Below are positions 8,196 through 17,677 of a DNA stretch of 64,000 nt, in pieces. The translations under genes were made by a program, and so were the position numbers. The notes under the pieces are model-generated. The model saw nothing but the letters and a program-made list of their open reading frames with translations. It had not been told where the DNA came from and made no database searches. The first letter of the stretch is position 1; each line of letters opens with the position of its first letter. The stretch comes from Noviherbaspirillum sedimenti (GTDB taxonomy: Bacteria > Pseudomonadota > Gammaproteobacteria > Burkholderiales > Burkholderiaceae_D), in the NCBI RefSeq assembly GCF_003590835.1, contig NZ_QYUQ01000002.1:682001-746000 (forward strand), written 5' to 3'.

Positions 8196-8539
8196 GCGCC
8201 GCAGCGGCCAGGATTTCTCAGGGGGTGAAAAGCGGTTGGGTGGAAACGTTGCGCTGCAATTATAGTGAGGTAATGGCATTTGCGGCAACGCCCCCAGGAA
8301 CCGTCGGCCGGTGCCGGGCAGAGATCCCAGCATTCTCGCTCAACGCCATCATCTCCATTGTTTGCTCCACGCCTGACTGTATCTGCCATAGGTCCCTTGC
8401 GCTATATCAACAAAACTTTCTCGACAGTTGTCACTTTGGATACTGGTGACAGTAATATGTAGCGGGATATCCTGCCTCCGCACGCAACGATCACAAGGCT
8501 GGAATTCGTCAAGAACGCACAATAAACAGGAGGCAGGCC
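8196..8539. other. Intergenic region upstream of the acetate operon
   Basis: 344 bp without a convincing gene. It contains the candidate promoter with embedded inverted repeat at 8428-8456 and the AGGAGG ribosome site just before the DUF485 start. Minus-strand reading frames here continue the WGR-like frame upstream but show no coding features. Confidence 0.5.
8428..8456 (+). promoter_or_regulatory. Candidate promoter with operator for yjcH-actP
   Basis: TTGTCA (8428-8433), a 17-bp spacer and AGTAAT (8451-8456) form a sigma-70-like promoter with a good -35 and a weak -10. An inverted repeat TGTCAC (8429-8434) / GTGACA (8446-8451) spans it, so a bound regulator would block or remodel the promoter. 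Transcription would begin near 8463, about 77 nt before the first ATG. Confidence 0.45.
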
Positions 8540-8845
8540 ATGGAAGAGAATCTCGTCCGGCGAATCGCATCCAATCCCCGGTATCAGAAACTTGTCGCGG
8601 TGCGCACGAAATTCGGCTGGACGCTGGCCGTGCTGATGCTGATAGTCTATTACGGCTACATCCTGCTGATCGCTTTCAACAAGGAATTGCTCGCCAAAAG
8701 AATCGGCGATGGCGTGATGACCTGGGGAATACCGATCGGCCTCTTCGTGATTCTGTTTACCGTGATCATCACCGGCATTTATGTCTCGCGCGCCAACAAG
8801 GAATTCGACGACCTGACCGCAGCGATCCGCAAGGAGGTGCTGTGA
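8540..8845 (+). CDS. yjcH: DUF485 membrane protein paired with acetate permease
   Basis: 101 residues. Two membrane helices (about 28-48 and 60-82) and a charged C-terminus match the DUF485 (YjcH) family that is nearly always encoded just upstream of the ActP acetate symporter. The start is fixed by AGGAGG about 6 nt upstream. Its TGA overlaps the actP ATG (TGATG), so translation is coupled. The molecular role is not established; it is thought of as an accessory subunit of the permease. Confidence 0.9.
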   Translation: MEENLVRRIASNPRYQKLVAVRTKFGWTLAVLMLIVYYGYILLIAFNKELLAKRIGDGVMTWGIPIGLFVILFTVIITGIYVSRANKEFDDLTAAIRKEVL

Positions 8846-10509
8846 TGGCCGACTTCAAGCATATTCCCGCCAGTCTCCTGCTGATGACTTGTGCAGGCGC
8901 CGCCTGCGCTGCCGGCGATTCGCTCGGGCAGGCTGTCAAGCAGCCGACCAACTGGACTGCGATCGCCATGTTCGCGGTGTTCGTGGTATTTACCCTGTTC
9001 ATCACCAAATGGGCGGCGTCCAAGACCAAATCCGCCGCTGACTTTTATACGGCGGGCGGCGGCATCACCGGCTTCCAGAATGGCCTGGCGATCGCCGGCG
9101 ACTACATGTCGGCGGCTTCCTTTCTCGGTATTTCAGCGGCGGTGTACCTCAACGGCTATGACGGCCTGATCTATTCGATCGGCTTCCTGGTCGGCTGGCC
9201 GGTACTGACCTTCCTGATGGCCGAGCGCCTGCGCAATCTCGGGCGCTTTACTTTCGCCGATGTCGCCGCCTATCGTTTTTCACAAACGCCGATCCGCGTG
9301 TTCGCGGCTTCCGGCACGCTGGTGGTGGTGGCGTTTTACCTGATCGCCCAGATGGTTGGCGCCGGCCAGTTGATCAAGCTGCTGTTCGGCCTCGAATACT
9401 GGATGGCGGTGGTCATCGTCGGCACCCTGATGATGGTGTACGTGTTGTTTGGCGGCATGACGGCAACCACCTGGGTGCAGATCATCAAGGCGATCATGCT
9501 GTTGTCTGGCGCCACCTTCATGGTCTTTATGGTGCTGTACCAGTTCAATTTCAGTCCGGAGGCACTGTTTGCGAAAGCGGTGGAGGTGCATCCGAAGGCG
9601 CAGGCGATCATGGGGCCGGGCGGTTTCATCAAGGATCCCATTTCGGCGATTTCGTTCGGCATGGCGCTGATGTTCGGTACCGCTGGCCTGCCGCATATCC
9701 TGATGCGCTTCTTTACCGTGCCGAGCGCGAAGGAGGCGCGCAAGTCGGTGTTCTGGGCCACCACCTGGATCGCTTATTTCTATATGCTGACCTTTATCAT
9801 CGGTTTTGGCGCGATCGTCCTGGTCAGTACCAATCCAGTCTACAAAGATATGGCGGGCAAACTGCTGGGCGGCGACAACATGGCGGCAGTGCACCTGGCC
9901 ACAGCAGTTGGCGGTAATGTCTTCCTCGGCTTCATCTCCGCCGTGGCGTTCGCCACCATTCTCGCAGTGGTGGCCGGCCTGACACTGTCGGGTGCTTCGG
10001 CGGTATCGCACGACCTGTATTCCACCGTCATCAAGAAGGGCAGGGCCAGCAGCAAGGACGAACTCGGCGTTTCCCGCATTACCACAGTGGTGCTGGGTGT
10101 GGTGGCGGTCATCCTGGGGATCGTCTTCGAGAAGCAGAACATCGCCTTCATGGTGTCGCTGGCCTTCGCCGTCGCGGCATCGGCCACCTTTCCGGTATTG
10201 TTCATGTCGGTGATGTGGAAGGATTGCACCACGCGCGGCGCCACCATCGGCGGCTTCATCGGCCTGGTCACTGCGGTGGGCCTGACCATCCTGTCGAAGT
10301 CGGTGTGGGTGGATGTGCTGCACAATGCCACGGCGATTTTTCCCTACACGTCGCCGGCGCTGTTTTCCATGACCGCGGGCTTCGTCGGCATCTGGCTGTT
10401 TTCGATCATGGACAATAGCGAACGGGCACGCCTGGACCGCGCAGGTTATGAAGCGCAGAAAGTGCGTTCGGAAACCGGCATCGGCGCGGCGGCGGCGTCC
10501 GGCCATTGA
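8845..10509 (+). CDS. actP: Cation/acetate symporter
   Basis: 554 residues of the sodium:solute symporter (SSS) family, rich in membrane helices and preceded by a cleavable-looking N-terminal signal (about 1-22). The segments [27 protein letters not shown] and [15 protein letters not shown] are typical of ActP, which imports acetate and other short carboxylates with a cation. The ATG at 8845 overlaps the yjcH stop and is preceded by AAGGAGGTG; an upstream in-frame extension was rejected because it runs over yjcH in another frame. The transporter-type sensor kinase downstream suggests carboxylate-responsive control. Confidence 0.93.
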   Translation: MADFKHIPASLLLMTCAGAACAAGDSLGQAVKQPTNWTAIAMFAVFVVFTLFITKWAASKTKSAADFYTAGGGITGFQNGLAIAGDYMSAASFLGISAAVYLNGYDGLIYSIGFLVGWPVLTFLMAERLRNLGRFTFADVAAYRFSQTPIRVFAASGTLVVVAFYLIAQMVGAGQLIKLLFGLEYWMAVVIVGTLMMVYVLFGGMTATTWVQIIKAIMLLSGATFMVFMVLYQFNFSPEALFAKAVEVHPKAQAIMGPGGFIKDPISAISFGMALMFGTAGLPHILMRFFTVPSAKEARKSVFWATTWIAYFYMLTFIIGFGAIVLVSTNPVYKDMAGKLLGGDNMAAVHLATAVGGNVFLGFISAVAFATILAVVAGLTLSGASAVSHDLYSTVIKKGRASSKDELGVSRITTVVLGVVAVILGIVFEKQNIAFMVSLAFAVAASATFPVLFMSVMWKDCTTRGATIGGFIGLVTAVGLTILSKSVWVDVLHNATAIFPYTSPALFSMTAGFVGIWLFSIMDNSERARLDRAGYEAQKVRSETGIGAAAASGH

Positions 10510-10547
10510 GCGGGCGGGGGGGCTGCGGCATCCTCGAGGGACGTCCC

Positions 10548-10820
10548 ATGTCGCTGCATAATCTGATCGGACAACGTCTGCTGGCCCTGTTCATGCTGGG
10601 CTGGCTGTTGTTCAATTATCCCTTGCTCGCCCTGTTTGGCAGTGGCGAAAACTGGTTCGGCTTGCCGGCGACGTATGTGTACCTGTTTGCCGTGTGGGCG
10701 TTGCTGATTGCCCTGATGGCATGGGTGGCGGAACATCGGCAGGACAGGCAACAGCGCACGGCGCAGCCGGACCAGATGGACGACGCCAACGCTGCCGGCG
10801 CGCCCGGCGCCGTGGATTGA
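10548..10820 (+). CDS. Small two-helix membrane protein of the acetate module
   Basis: 90 residues with two hydrophobic helices (about 9-31 and 42-62) and a hydrophilic, charged tail. It lies 38 nt after actP, and its TGA ends 1 nt before the sensor kinase ATG. I recognise no named family with certainty; small proteins of this shape are often found between SSS transporters and SSS-type sensor kinases in betaproteobacteria. It may be an assembly or coupling subunit of the permease or kinase. Start chosen at the first ATG; no strong ribosome site. Confidence 0.7.
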   Translation: MSLHNLIGQRLLALFMLGWLLFNYPLLALFGSGENWFGLPATYVYLFAVWALLIALMAWVAEHRQDRQQRTAQPDQMDDANAAGAPGAVD

Positions 10821-10821
10821 C

Positions 10822-13629
10822 ATGCTGCATGGCTGGACCATCGCGCTGGTATCGTTCGCGTATCTCGGCCTGCTGTTCGCGATCGCCTTTTACGGCGACC
10901 GGCGTGCCGCGGCGGGCGCCAGCATCATCGCCAGTCCCTATGTCTATGCCTTGTCGCTGGCGGTGTATGCCACTACCTGGACGTTTTACGGCAGCGTCGG
11001 GCGTGCTGCCGTCAGCGGCATCGGTTTCCTGCCGATTTACCTGGGGCCGACGCTAATGGCAGCATTGTGGTGGATCGTCCTGCGCAAGATGATCCGCATC
11101 AGCAAGGCCAATCGCATCACCTCGATCGCCGATTTCATCGCTTCCCGCTATGGCAAGAGTGCGCTGCTCGGCGGCATGGTGAGCGTGGGCGCGGTGGTCG
11201 GCGTGGTGCCGTATATCGCGCTGCAGTTAAAGGCGGTGTCATCCAGCCTGGCGGTGCTGACGCGATATCCAGACATCCAGGCGATGGGCGCGACCACGGG
11301 CGCGTTCTGGTCGGATACCGCACTGTATCTGGCGCTGCTGCTGGCGGCATTTACGATCCTGTTCGGCACCCGCCACCTCGACGCATCCGAGCGTCACGAA
11401 GGCATGGTGGCGGCGATCGCGTTCGAGTCGCTGGTCAAGCTGCTGGCGTTCCTGGCGGTGGGACTCTACGTCGGCTACGTCATGTACGATGGCTTGGCCG
11501 ACCTGTTCCGCCAGGCCCGTGCGCTGCCCGCGCTGGCGTCGCTGCTGAGCCTGGATGGCGCCATGGCGGTGGTCAGCGCGGGCGCCACGGCAACCGAGCA
11601 GGCCGGTTTCGGCAGCTGGGCCGCGTTGATCGTGCTGTCCATGCTGTCGATTCTTTGCCTGCCGCGGCAGTTCCAGATCGCGGTCGTGGAAAATATTGAC
11701 GAGCGCCATGTGGCCCGCGCCATCTGGCTGTTGCCGCTGTATCTGCTGGTGATCAATATCTTTGTGTTGCCGATCGCCTTGGCCGGGCGCATGCATTTCC
11801 CCGATGGCGGCGTCGATGCCGACATGTTCGTGCTGATCCTGCCCTTGCTGGAAAACCGCCAGGCACTGGCGCTGCTGGTCTTTATCGGCGGGTTGTCGGC
11901 GGCTACTGCCATGATCATCGTCGAGACCATTGCCCTTAGCACCATGCTGTGCAACGACGTGGTGATGCCGCTACTGCTGCGCGCCAAACGCCTGCGCCTT
12001 GAGCAGCGTCGCGATTTGAGCGGCATGCTGCTCAATGTCAGGCGGGGCGCAATCCTGCTGCTGATGCTGCTGGGCTATGCCTATTCCCGTCTCGCCGGCG
12101 AAGCGTATGCGCTGGTGTCGATCGGCCTGATTTCCTTTGCCGCCGTCGCCCAGTTCGGGCCGGCCATGCTGGGCGGCATGTTCTGGAAAAACGGCACGCG
12201 CAGCGGGGCGTTGGCAGGATTGAGCGGCGGCTTCCTGTTGTGGGCCTATACGCTGTTGTTGCCATCGTTTGCCCAGTCCGGCTGGCTGCCGGCAGGCTTC
12301 ATCGCGCAGGGGCCGTTCGGCATCGAATGGCTCAGGCCGCGGCAGTTGTTCGGCTTGCAGGGCCTGGACCAGATTTCGCACGGCTTGTTCTGGAGCATGC
12401 TGGCTAACCTCGGCGGCTATGTCGGCGTGTCGCTGTGGAGCAGCCCTGATGGGGTAGAAAAGGCCCAGGCGCTGCTGTTTGTCAATGCGGATATGCGTGG
12501 CCATGCCGCCATGGATGCGCGCCTGTGGCGCGGACGGGCGTCGGGCGATGCCTTGCTCGGCCTGCTGCGGCGCTTTCTCGGCCCGGCCCGTGCTGAGCAG
12601 GCTTATGCGCGATTTTTGCGCGAACGTTCCCGCGAGCAGTTATCGGCCGGTGACGCCGGCCTGGTGCGTTTCGCCGAGATCGAACTGGCCGGTGCGATCG
12701 GCGCTGCCTCGGCGCGGGCGATGGTGGCCTCGGTGGTGGATGAGGAGCCGCTCGGCCCGGATGAAGTGTTGGCAATCCTCGACGAGACTTCGCAGGTGAT
12801 CGCCTACAGCCGTCAGCTCGAAAAGAAATCGCGCGAGCTGGAGGCGGCCTCGGCTGAACTTCGGGATGCCAATGCGCGTCTGACTGAACTGGACCGGCTC
12901 AAGGATGATTTTCTCTCGACCGTGACGCACGAACTGCGTACGCCGCTGACTTCGATACGCGCCTTCTCGGAAATCCTGCGCGACCATCCAGAGCTGGCGC
13001 TGGACAAGCGTATTGAGTACCTCGATATCGTGATTCGCGAGAGCGAGCGTCTCACGCGCCTGATCAACGACGTGCTTGATCTGGCCAAGATCGAGGCCGG
13101 CCGCGCGGAGTGGCATGCGGAAACGCTCGACTTGCGGGAGGTGATCGACGCTGCCGTCAAGTCCACCAGCCGGCTGTTTGAAGAAAAAAACATCCACCTG
13201 ACGCTGGATTTGCCGCATCAGACGTCGCCGGTGCTGGCCGACCGCGACCGCCTGATGCAGGTGATGCTCAACCTGCTGTCGAATGCGGCGAAGTTTTGCG
13301 ACCCGGTGGACGGCCGCATAGGCGTCAGCCTGCAGGCGCAGGATGGCCAGCTGCGCGTGGCGGTGCGCGACAACGGCGCGGGCGTGCGGCCGCAGGACCG
13401 CGAAATCATCTTCGAGAAGTTCCGTCAGGGCGGCGATACCCTGACCGGCAAGCCGCAGGGCACCGGCCTTGGCCTGCCGATCAGCCGCCGGATCATCAGC
13501 CATTTTGGCGGCAAGCTCTGGCTGGAAGACGCACCCGGCGGCGGTGCCCGGTTCGTGTTTACCCTGCCGGCGCAGTCGCCGCAGCCAGGCGGGCCAATGC
13601 AGTCGACTGACTCGACTAACGGGAGCTGA
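10822..13629 (+). CDS. SSS-transporter-fused sensor histidine kinase (CrbS-like)
   Basis: 935 residues. The first ~510 form a sodium:solute symporter-like membrane domain, followed by a linker, a coiled coil (about 665-690), a DHp domain with phosphoacceptor His in [23 protein letters not shown], and a HATPase_c domain (N-box [16 protein letters not shown]-boxes DNGAGV and [12 protein letters not shown]). This is the CrbS/MxtR type of kinase, in which a transporter-like domain senses or gates acetate-type substrates and controls acetate use. The receiver partner follows 4 nt downstream. Transport by the SSS domain is possible but not shown. Confidence 0.9.
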   Translation: MLHGWTIALVSFAYLGLLFAIAFYGDRRAAAGASIIASPYVYALSLAVYATTWTFYGSVGRAAVSGIGFLPIYLGPTLMAALWWIVLRKMIRISKANRITSIADFIASRYGKSALLGGMVSVGAVVGVVPYIALQLKAVSSSLAVLTRYPDIQAMGATTGAFWSDTALYLALLLAAFTILFGTRHLDASERHEGMVAAIAFESLVKLLAFLAVGLYVGYVMYDGLADLFRQARALPALASLLSLDGAMAVVSAGATATEQAGFGSWAALIVLSMLSILCLPRQFQIAVVENIDERHVARAIWLLPLYLLVINIFVLPIALAGRMHFPDGGVDADMFVLILPLLENRQALALLVFIGGLSAATAMIIVETIALSTMLCNDVVMPLLLRAKRLRLEQRRDLSGMLLNVRRGAILLLMLLGYAYSRLAGEAYALVSIGLISFAAVAQFGPAMLGGMFWKNGTRSGALAGLSGGFLLWAYTLLLPSFAQSGWLPAGFIAQGPFGIEWLRPRQLFGLQGLDQISHGLFWSMLANLGGYVGVSLWSSPDGVEKAQALLFVNADMRGHAAMDARLWRGRASGDALLGLLRRFLGPARAEQAYARFLRERSREQLSAGDAGLVRFAEIELAGAIGAASARAMVASVVDEEPLGPDEVLAILDETSQVIAYSRQLEKKSRELEAASAELRDANARLTELDRLKDDFLSTVTHELRTPLTSIRAFSEILRDHPELALDKRIEYLDIVIRESERLTRLINDVLDLAKIEAGRAEWHAETLDLREVIDAAVKSTSRLFEEKNIHLTLDLPHQTSPVLADRDRLMQVMLNLLSNAAKFCDPVDGRIGVSLQAQDGQLRVAVRDNGAGVRPQDREIIFEKFRQGGDTLTGKPQGTGLGLPISRRIISHFGGKLWLEDAPGGGARFVFTLPAQSPQPGGPMQSTDSTNGS

Positions 13630-13633
13630 ATTC

Positions 13634-14008
13634 ATGCGCAGCAAGATACTGATCGTCGACGATGAGCCCAATATCGTGCTGTCGCTCGAATTCCTCATGC
13701 AGCAAAGCGGCTATGACGTTGCCATCGCGCGCGATGGCGCGCAAGCATTGCAACAGATGGCCGCCTTCCAGCCCGATCTGGTTTTGCTTGATGTCATGCT
13801 GCCGATGATCAATGGCTTCGAGGTGTGCCAGCAAATCCGCGAAAACCCAGCCTGGAATGCGGTGAAGATCGTGATGCTGTCGGCCAAGGGCCGTGAATCG
13901 GAGGTGAGCAAGGGCCTGGCCCTGGGGGCCGATGCCTATGTCACCAAACCATTTTCCACCAAAGAGCTGGTCGGGCAAGTGGCAGGCCTGCTCGCTGGCG
14001 GCGCTTGA
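13634..14008 (+). CDS. Single-domain response regulator (REC only)
   Basis: 124 residues containing only a receiver domain: acidic pair VDDEP at the N-terminus, phosphoacceptor Asp in LVLLDVMLP (about residue 55), Ser/Thr in VMLSAKG and Lys in YVTKPF. It has no DNA-binding output, unlike CrbR/ErdR LuxR-type partners of related kinases. It lies 4 nt after the kinase gene and 11 nt before the next, so it is probably phosphorylated by the kinase and signals through protein contact, perhaps with the exonuclease or nucleotidyltransferase proteins downstream. Confidence 0.9.
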   Translation: MRSKILIVDDEPNIVLSLEFLMQQSGYDVAIARDGAQALQQMAAFQPDLVLLDVMLPMINGFEVCQQIRENPAWNAVKIVMLSAKGRESEVSKGLALGADAYVTKPFSTKELVGQVAGLLAGGA

Positions 14009-14019
14009 GGGAGTGTTGC

Positions 14020-16272
14020 ATGCTTGCGAGGCTATTCGCCAGATACCGCTTCGCGTTAACGCTGACGCTGTTGCTGGCGCTGCAGATGGCGATCGTCGCG
14101 GCATTCTTGCTGGTTGCCGGTAGCGCCCTGGCGGCGGGCCAGCGCGCGGCGCTGCTGGCGGCGCTGGCCTTGCTGTTGCTGCTGGCGCTGGGCATGGCCT
14201 TGAAGGCGCTGTTCGATGCCTATCTTGCGCCGCTGGCGCGCCTCGGCGAGGAGACGGCATTGCTGGCGGCGAATCCGGCGCATCGCGTCGCGCCGCAGGG
14301 GGCAGGCGAGGTGCGCGCGCTGGCTGCCAGGCTGAACGTACTGGCGGCTGCCAGCCAGGCATTGCGTGACGAAGGCCAGGCGCGGGTCGCACTGGCCGGC
14401 CGCGCACTGGCGGAAGAAAAGCAGCGCCTGGCGGCCTTGATGTCCGAGCTGGCGGTCGGCGTCCTGGTGTGCAATGTCGGGGGCCGCATTTTGCTCTACA
14501 ACAAGCGCGCGCGGCAATTGCTGGCGGGCGGCGCGCACGGCGTCGCAGGCATTGGATCGGAGACGGCGCCGATCGGGCTGGGCCGTTCGCTGTTCGGGAT
14601 GATCGAGCGCGGCCTGGTGGTGCATGCGCTGGAACAGATTCAATATCGCCTGCGTCAGCATGCGCCGGACGATGCGGGGGGGCAGCAAGTGGCGGCATCA
14701 CGCTTCGTTGCGACCCTGGCCGGCGGACTGCTGGTGCGCGCACGGATGGCGCCGGTGCTCGATGAGGCAGGCGCGCTGAACGGCTTCGTGCTGGTGCTGG
14801 AAGACATTACCCGCGAGGTGGAAGCCGATAGCCGCCGCGACGCCTTGCTGCAGGCGCTGACCCGGGATGCGCGGGCAGCGCTGGCCAATCTGCGCGCGGC
14901 GGTGGAAACCATGCAATCCTTTCCGGATATGGAGGAGGCCAGGCGCCTGCGCTTCATTGCCGTCATTGACGACGAGTCGCAACGCCTGGTGCGCGAGGTC
15001 GGGCGCGCGCTGCGCGAGCATGGCGGCGAGCCCGACAGCCGCCGCGAGTTCGAGGAAATGCGCGCGCTCGATCTGTTGGCGCTGCTGCAGCGGCGGATCG
15101 AATCGCCGGCGTTGCGCGTGCGCCTTGCTGCCGAAACTGATATCGATACTGCCGCCGATACTGCCGCCGTGACCGGGACTGTGGCCGGGACTGTGGCCGG
15201 GGCCGGGGCTGATACTGCCACGGCCGCCGTCGCTACCGGTGCTGCCGAACTGTGGCTGGCGGTCGACAGCTATGCGCTGAGCCGGGCGCTGGCAACGTGG
15301 TGCCAGCGGCTGGCCGATGAGGCCGGCGTGACCGAGTTGCGCCTTGGAGTGCGGCGGGCCGGCGGCCTGGCCCGGTTCGAATTGTCATGGGCAGGCGCGG
15401 CGCCGGGGGCGCAGGCGTTGCAGGCATGGGAGCAGTTACCGCAGGCGCCTGGCGCCGGTGACGCGGCGGGTGGCCTGGGCGCCGTGCTGGTGCGCCACGC
15501 CGGCGAGTCCGTGTATCGCTTTGATGCCGCCAGCGGCCAGTCGCGCTATTGCCTGCTGCTGCCGGCCAGCGCGGCGCCGGCGCCGCTGGAGATCGCCGCC
15601 CGCGGCGCGGGCCGGCCGGTATTCTATGACTTCGACCTGTTTCAGCAAGCCGGCGAGGATGCCGGGCTCGATCAAATGCCACTGGTGCAAATCAGCTATA
15701 CGGTGTTCGATACCGAAACCACCGGCTTGCAGCCGGCCGGCGGCGATGAAATCATTTCCATCGGTGCGGTGCGCATCGTCAATTGCCGCCTGCTGCAACA
15801 GGAATACTTCGACCGCCTGATCCGCCCGCGCTGTCCGCTTTCGGATGAGTCGATCGCCATTCACGGCATCACCGAGGCGATGCTGGCGGCGCAGCCGCGC
15901 GTCGAACAGGTGCTGCCGCAATTCCAGCGCTTTACCGAAGACACGGTACTGGTCGCGCACAATGCTGCTTTCGACCTGCGCTTCCTGCAGATGCAGGAGG
16001 CGCACACCGGCGTGCGCCTGCGCCAGCCGGTGCTCGACACGCTCTTGCTGTCGCAGGTGATTCACCCCAACCAGAGCGAGCATACGCTGGAGGCGATTGC
16101 CGCCCGGCTCGGGGTGACGGTGGTCGGGCGTCACACGGCACTGGGTGATGCCATTGTCACCGGCGAAGTGTTTCTGCGGATGCTGCCGCTGCTGGCGGAA
16201 CAGGGCATCCGCACGCTGGCGCAGGCGCGCGACGCCGAGCAGCAGACCCGTTATGCGCGCTTGCGCTATTGA
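14020..16272 (+). CDS. Membrane degenerate kinase fused to DnaQ-type 3'-5' exonuclease
   Basis: 750 residues. Two N-terminal membrane helices (about 10-65), a HAMP-like segment, a PAS-like region (about 130-260), then a DHp-like helical pair (about 275-340) lacking the phosphoacceptor His, and a weakly conserved ATPase-like region. The C-terminus (about 555-745) is a DEDDh exonuclease: FDTETTG, HNAAFDLRF and HTALGDA supply all metal and catalytic residues. Start at the ATG after GAGGGAG; a TTG 15 nt earlier is less likely. Proteins of this type travel with ActP/CrbS-like genes in betaproteobacteria; their nucleic-acid substrate is unknown. Confidence 0.82.
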   Translation: MLARLFARYRFALTLTLLLALQMAIVAAFLLVAGSALAAGQRAALLAALALLLLLALGMALKALFDAYLAPLARLGEETALLAANPAHRVAPQGAGEVRALAARLNVLAAASQALRDEGQARVALAGRALAEEKQRLAALMSELAVGVLVCNVGGRILLYNKRARQLLAGGAHGVAGIGSETAPIGLGRSLFGMIERGLVVHALEQIQYRLRQHAPDDAGGQQVAASRFVATLAGGLLVRARMAPVLDEAGALNGFVLVLEDITREVEADSRRDALLQALTRDARAALANLRAAVETMQSFPDMEEARRLRFIAVIDDESQRLVREVGRALREHGGEPDSRREFEEMRALDLLALLQRRIESPALRVRLAAETDIDTAADTAAVTGTVAGTVAGAGADTATAAVATGAAELWLAVDSYALSRALATWCQRLADEAGVTELRLGVRRAGGLARFELSWAGAAPGAQALQAWEQLPQAPGAGDAAGGLGAVLVRHAGESVYRFDAASGQSRYCLLLPASAAPAPLEIAARGAGRPVFYDFDLFQQAGEDAGLDQMPLVQISYTVFDTETTGLQPAGGDEIISIGAVRIVNCRLLQQEYFDRLIRPRCPLSDESIAIHGITEAMLAAQPRVEQVLPQFQRFTEDTVLVAHNAAFDLRFLQMQEAHTGVRLRQPVLDTLLLSQVIHPNQSEHTLEAIAARLGVTVVGRHTALGDAIVTGEVFLRMLPLLAEQGIRTLAQARDAEQQTRYARLRY
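15145..15198. repeat. In-frame 12-bp tandem repeats inside the exonuclease gene
   Basis: GATACTGCCGCC occurs twice back to back (15145-15168) and GGGACTGTGGCC twice (15175-15198). Both have 12-bp periods, so copy number changes would keep the frame. They encode an Ala/Thr/Gly-rich linker between the kinase-like part and later sequence. Confidence 0.7.
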
Positions 16273-16298
16273 TGTGGATTCATGGGGGTGATCGGGCC

Positions 16299-17426
16299 AT
16301 GGAGAAAATCGTCAATCTCGACCTCGATGCCGCTTTCGGCAACAACACGGCGGCGGCGCGCGGCTTCGCCCGTGATCTGGATCGCGTACGCCTGGCCCTT
16401 GCCGAGGCAAACGATAGCGCAGCCATGCAGAAGGTCGCCGCCGAACTGCGTGCACTGGCGCGGCGCGCCCTCGAAATGGCGCCGGCCGAAGTCCTGACCC
16501 GGCTGATCTCTGCGCTCAACGATGCGCTGACACGCAGGGTGATCGCGCTGGTGTGCGCGCAGGCGCAAATGTCGCAATTGGCGCCGTCGGACTGGTGCTG
16601 GATCGCGCTGGGCAGCGAGGGGCGGCAGGAACAGACCTTCGTCAGCGACCAGGACAATGGCATCATTTTCGCTGACTGCGACGACCCCGATGCGCGGCGC
16701 GCGCAACTATTGCCGCTGGCCTTGCGCATCAACCTGATGCTGGCCGACTGCGGCTTTGCTCTGTGCCGCGGCAATATCATGGCAAGCAATCCGCAGTGTT
16801 GCCTCAGCCTGCACGAATGGCGCGGGCGCTTCCTCGCGTGGATGATCGAGGGGGATCCGCAGGCGCTGTTGAATGCCACCATTTTTTTTGACTTCCGCCC
16901 GCTGCATGGCGCGGCTGGACTGGCGCACACGCTGTGCGCCTGGCTGGCGGCGAACGCCGCAGATAATCCGCGCTTCCTGTTGCAGATGAGTGAAAACGCC
17001 TTGCGCCGCGAGGCGCCGCTCGGCCTGCTGCGCGACTTCGCGGTGGAAAAAAACGGCCCGTTCGCTGGCACCATCGACCTGAAACTGCAGGCTGCCACGC
17101 TGTTCGTCGATGCTGCACGCGTCTTTTGCCTGGCCTGCGGCAGCTACGCCAGCAATACCGCCGATCGGCTGCGACTGGCGGCACAGGAACAGCTGCTGGA
17201 TGCGAGCGAGGCGGCGGCATGGATACAGGCGTTTTATTTCATCCAGCGATTGCGGCTGACAACTCAGCACGCCAGTGACGTGCGCGGCGAGGACATGCAC
17301 AACCATGTCGATCCTGCCCGTCTTGCAGTAGCCGACCGGCGTGCCCTGCTTGCTGCCTTGCGACAGACGCGGACATTGCAGCAGCACCTGGCGCTGGCGC
17401 ATCCGGGCAGCGGCCGGGAGGGGTAG
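16299..17426 (+). CDS. DUF294 nucleotidyltransferase-like protein
   Basis: 375 residues. A GlnD-like nucleotidyltransferase core shows GSEGRQEQTFVSDQDNGIIF (about 109-128), with the paired acidic residues of the fold, followed by the DUF294 C-terminal helical domain (about 250-375). The family usually carries N-terminal cNMP-binding and CBS domains; here these are absent and replaced by a short helical segment. The ATG at 16299 has a GGGGGTGA site 9 nt upstream; another ATG at 16272 overlaps the previous stop. It ends the acetate signalling operon, suggesting protein nucleotidylylation as an output; substrate unknown. Confidence 0.8.
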   Translation: MEKIVNLDLDAAFGNNTAAARGFARDLDRVRLALAEANDSAAMQKVAAELRALARRALEMAPAEVLTRLISALNDALTRRVIALVCAQAQMSQLAPSDWCWIALGSEGRQEQTFVSDQDNGIIFADCDDPDARRAQLLPLALRINLMLADCGFALCRGNIMASNPQCCLSLHEWRGRFLAWMIEGDPQALLNATIFFDFRPLHGAAGLAHTLCAWLAANAADNPRFLLQMSENALRREAPLGLLRDFAVEKNGPFAGTIDLKLQAATLFVDAARVFCLACGSYASNTADRLRLAAQEQLLDASEAAAWIQAFYFIQRLRLTTQHASDVRGEDMHNHVDPARLAVADRRALLAALRQTRTLQQHLALAHPGSGREG

Positions 17427-17477
17427 GCGGGGGATTTGATGTCCCTAGGCCTGTTACCTGGCGGTATCCTGGTAGGC

Positions 17478-17483
17478 TATAAT
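17478..17483 (+). promoter_or_regulatory. Candidate -10 element for the MORN-peptidase gene
   Basis: A perfect TATAAT with a weak TTACCT 18 bp upstream. Transcription would start near 17490, leaving a leader of nearly 190 nt before the ATG at 17678. I see no known riboswitch in that leader. Confidence 0.4.
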
Positions 17484-17677
17484 ATTTGTCAGTAATGCAA
17501 CATTCTTCCGGGTTAGGCGTGCTCGGGCGCTTTGCCGCCGGCGATGATGCATATCTAAAAAAGACAAACTTTCTTAAGGGACGTTTGTTCGGGCAGGCAA
17601 AAACTCAATTCGGGTGGCTAATATTGATGGAATATTTGTAGCCGCTTCGATTGCTCACTTGCATGGAGACGACAAAA

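Noticed and set aside
8428..8844. N-terminal extension of actP from the long frame
   Set aside because: It runs across yjcH in another frame; the ATG at 8845 has a strong ribosome site and begins at the family's signal segment.
9280..10506. 408-residue minus strand ORF over actP
   Set aside because: Antisense shadow of the membrane transporter; His/Asp-rich translation without recognisable features.
17490..17677. Possible riboswitch in the MORN-peptidase leader
   Set aside because: The leader is long and contains short repeats, but I could not match any known riboswitch core; needs a covariance-model scan.
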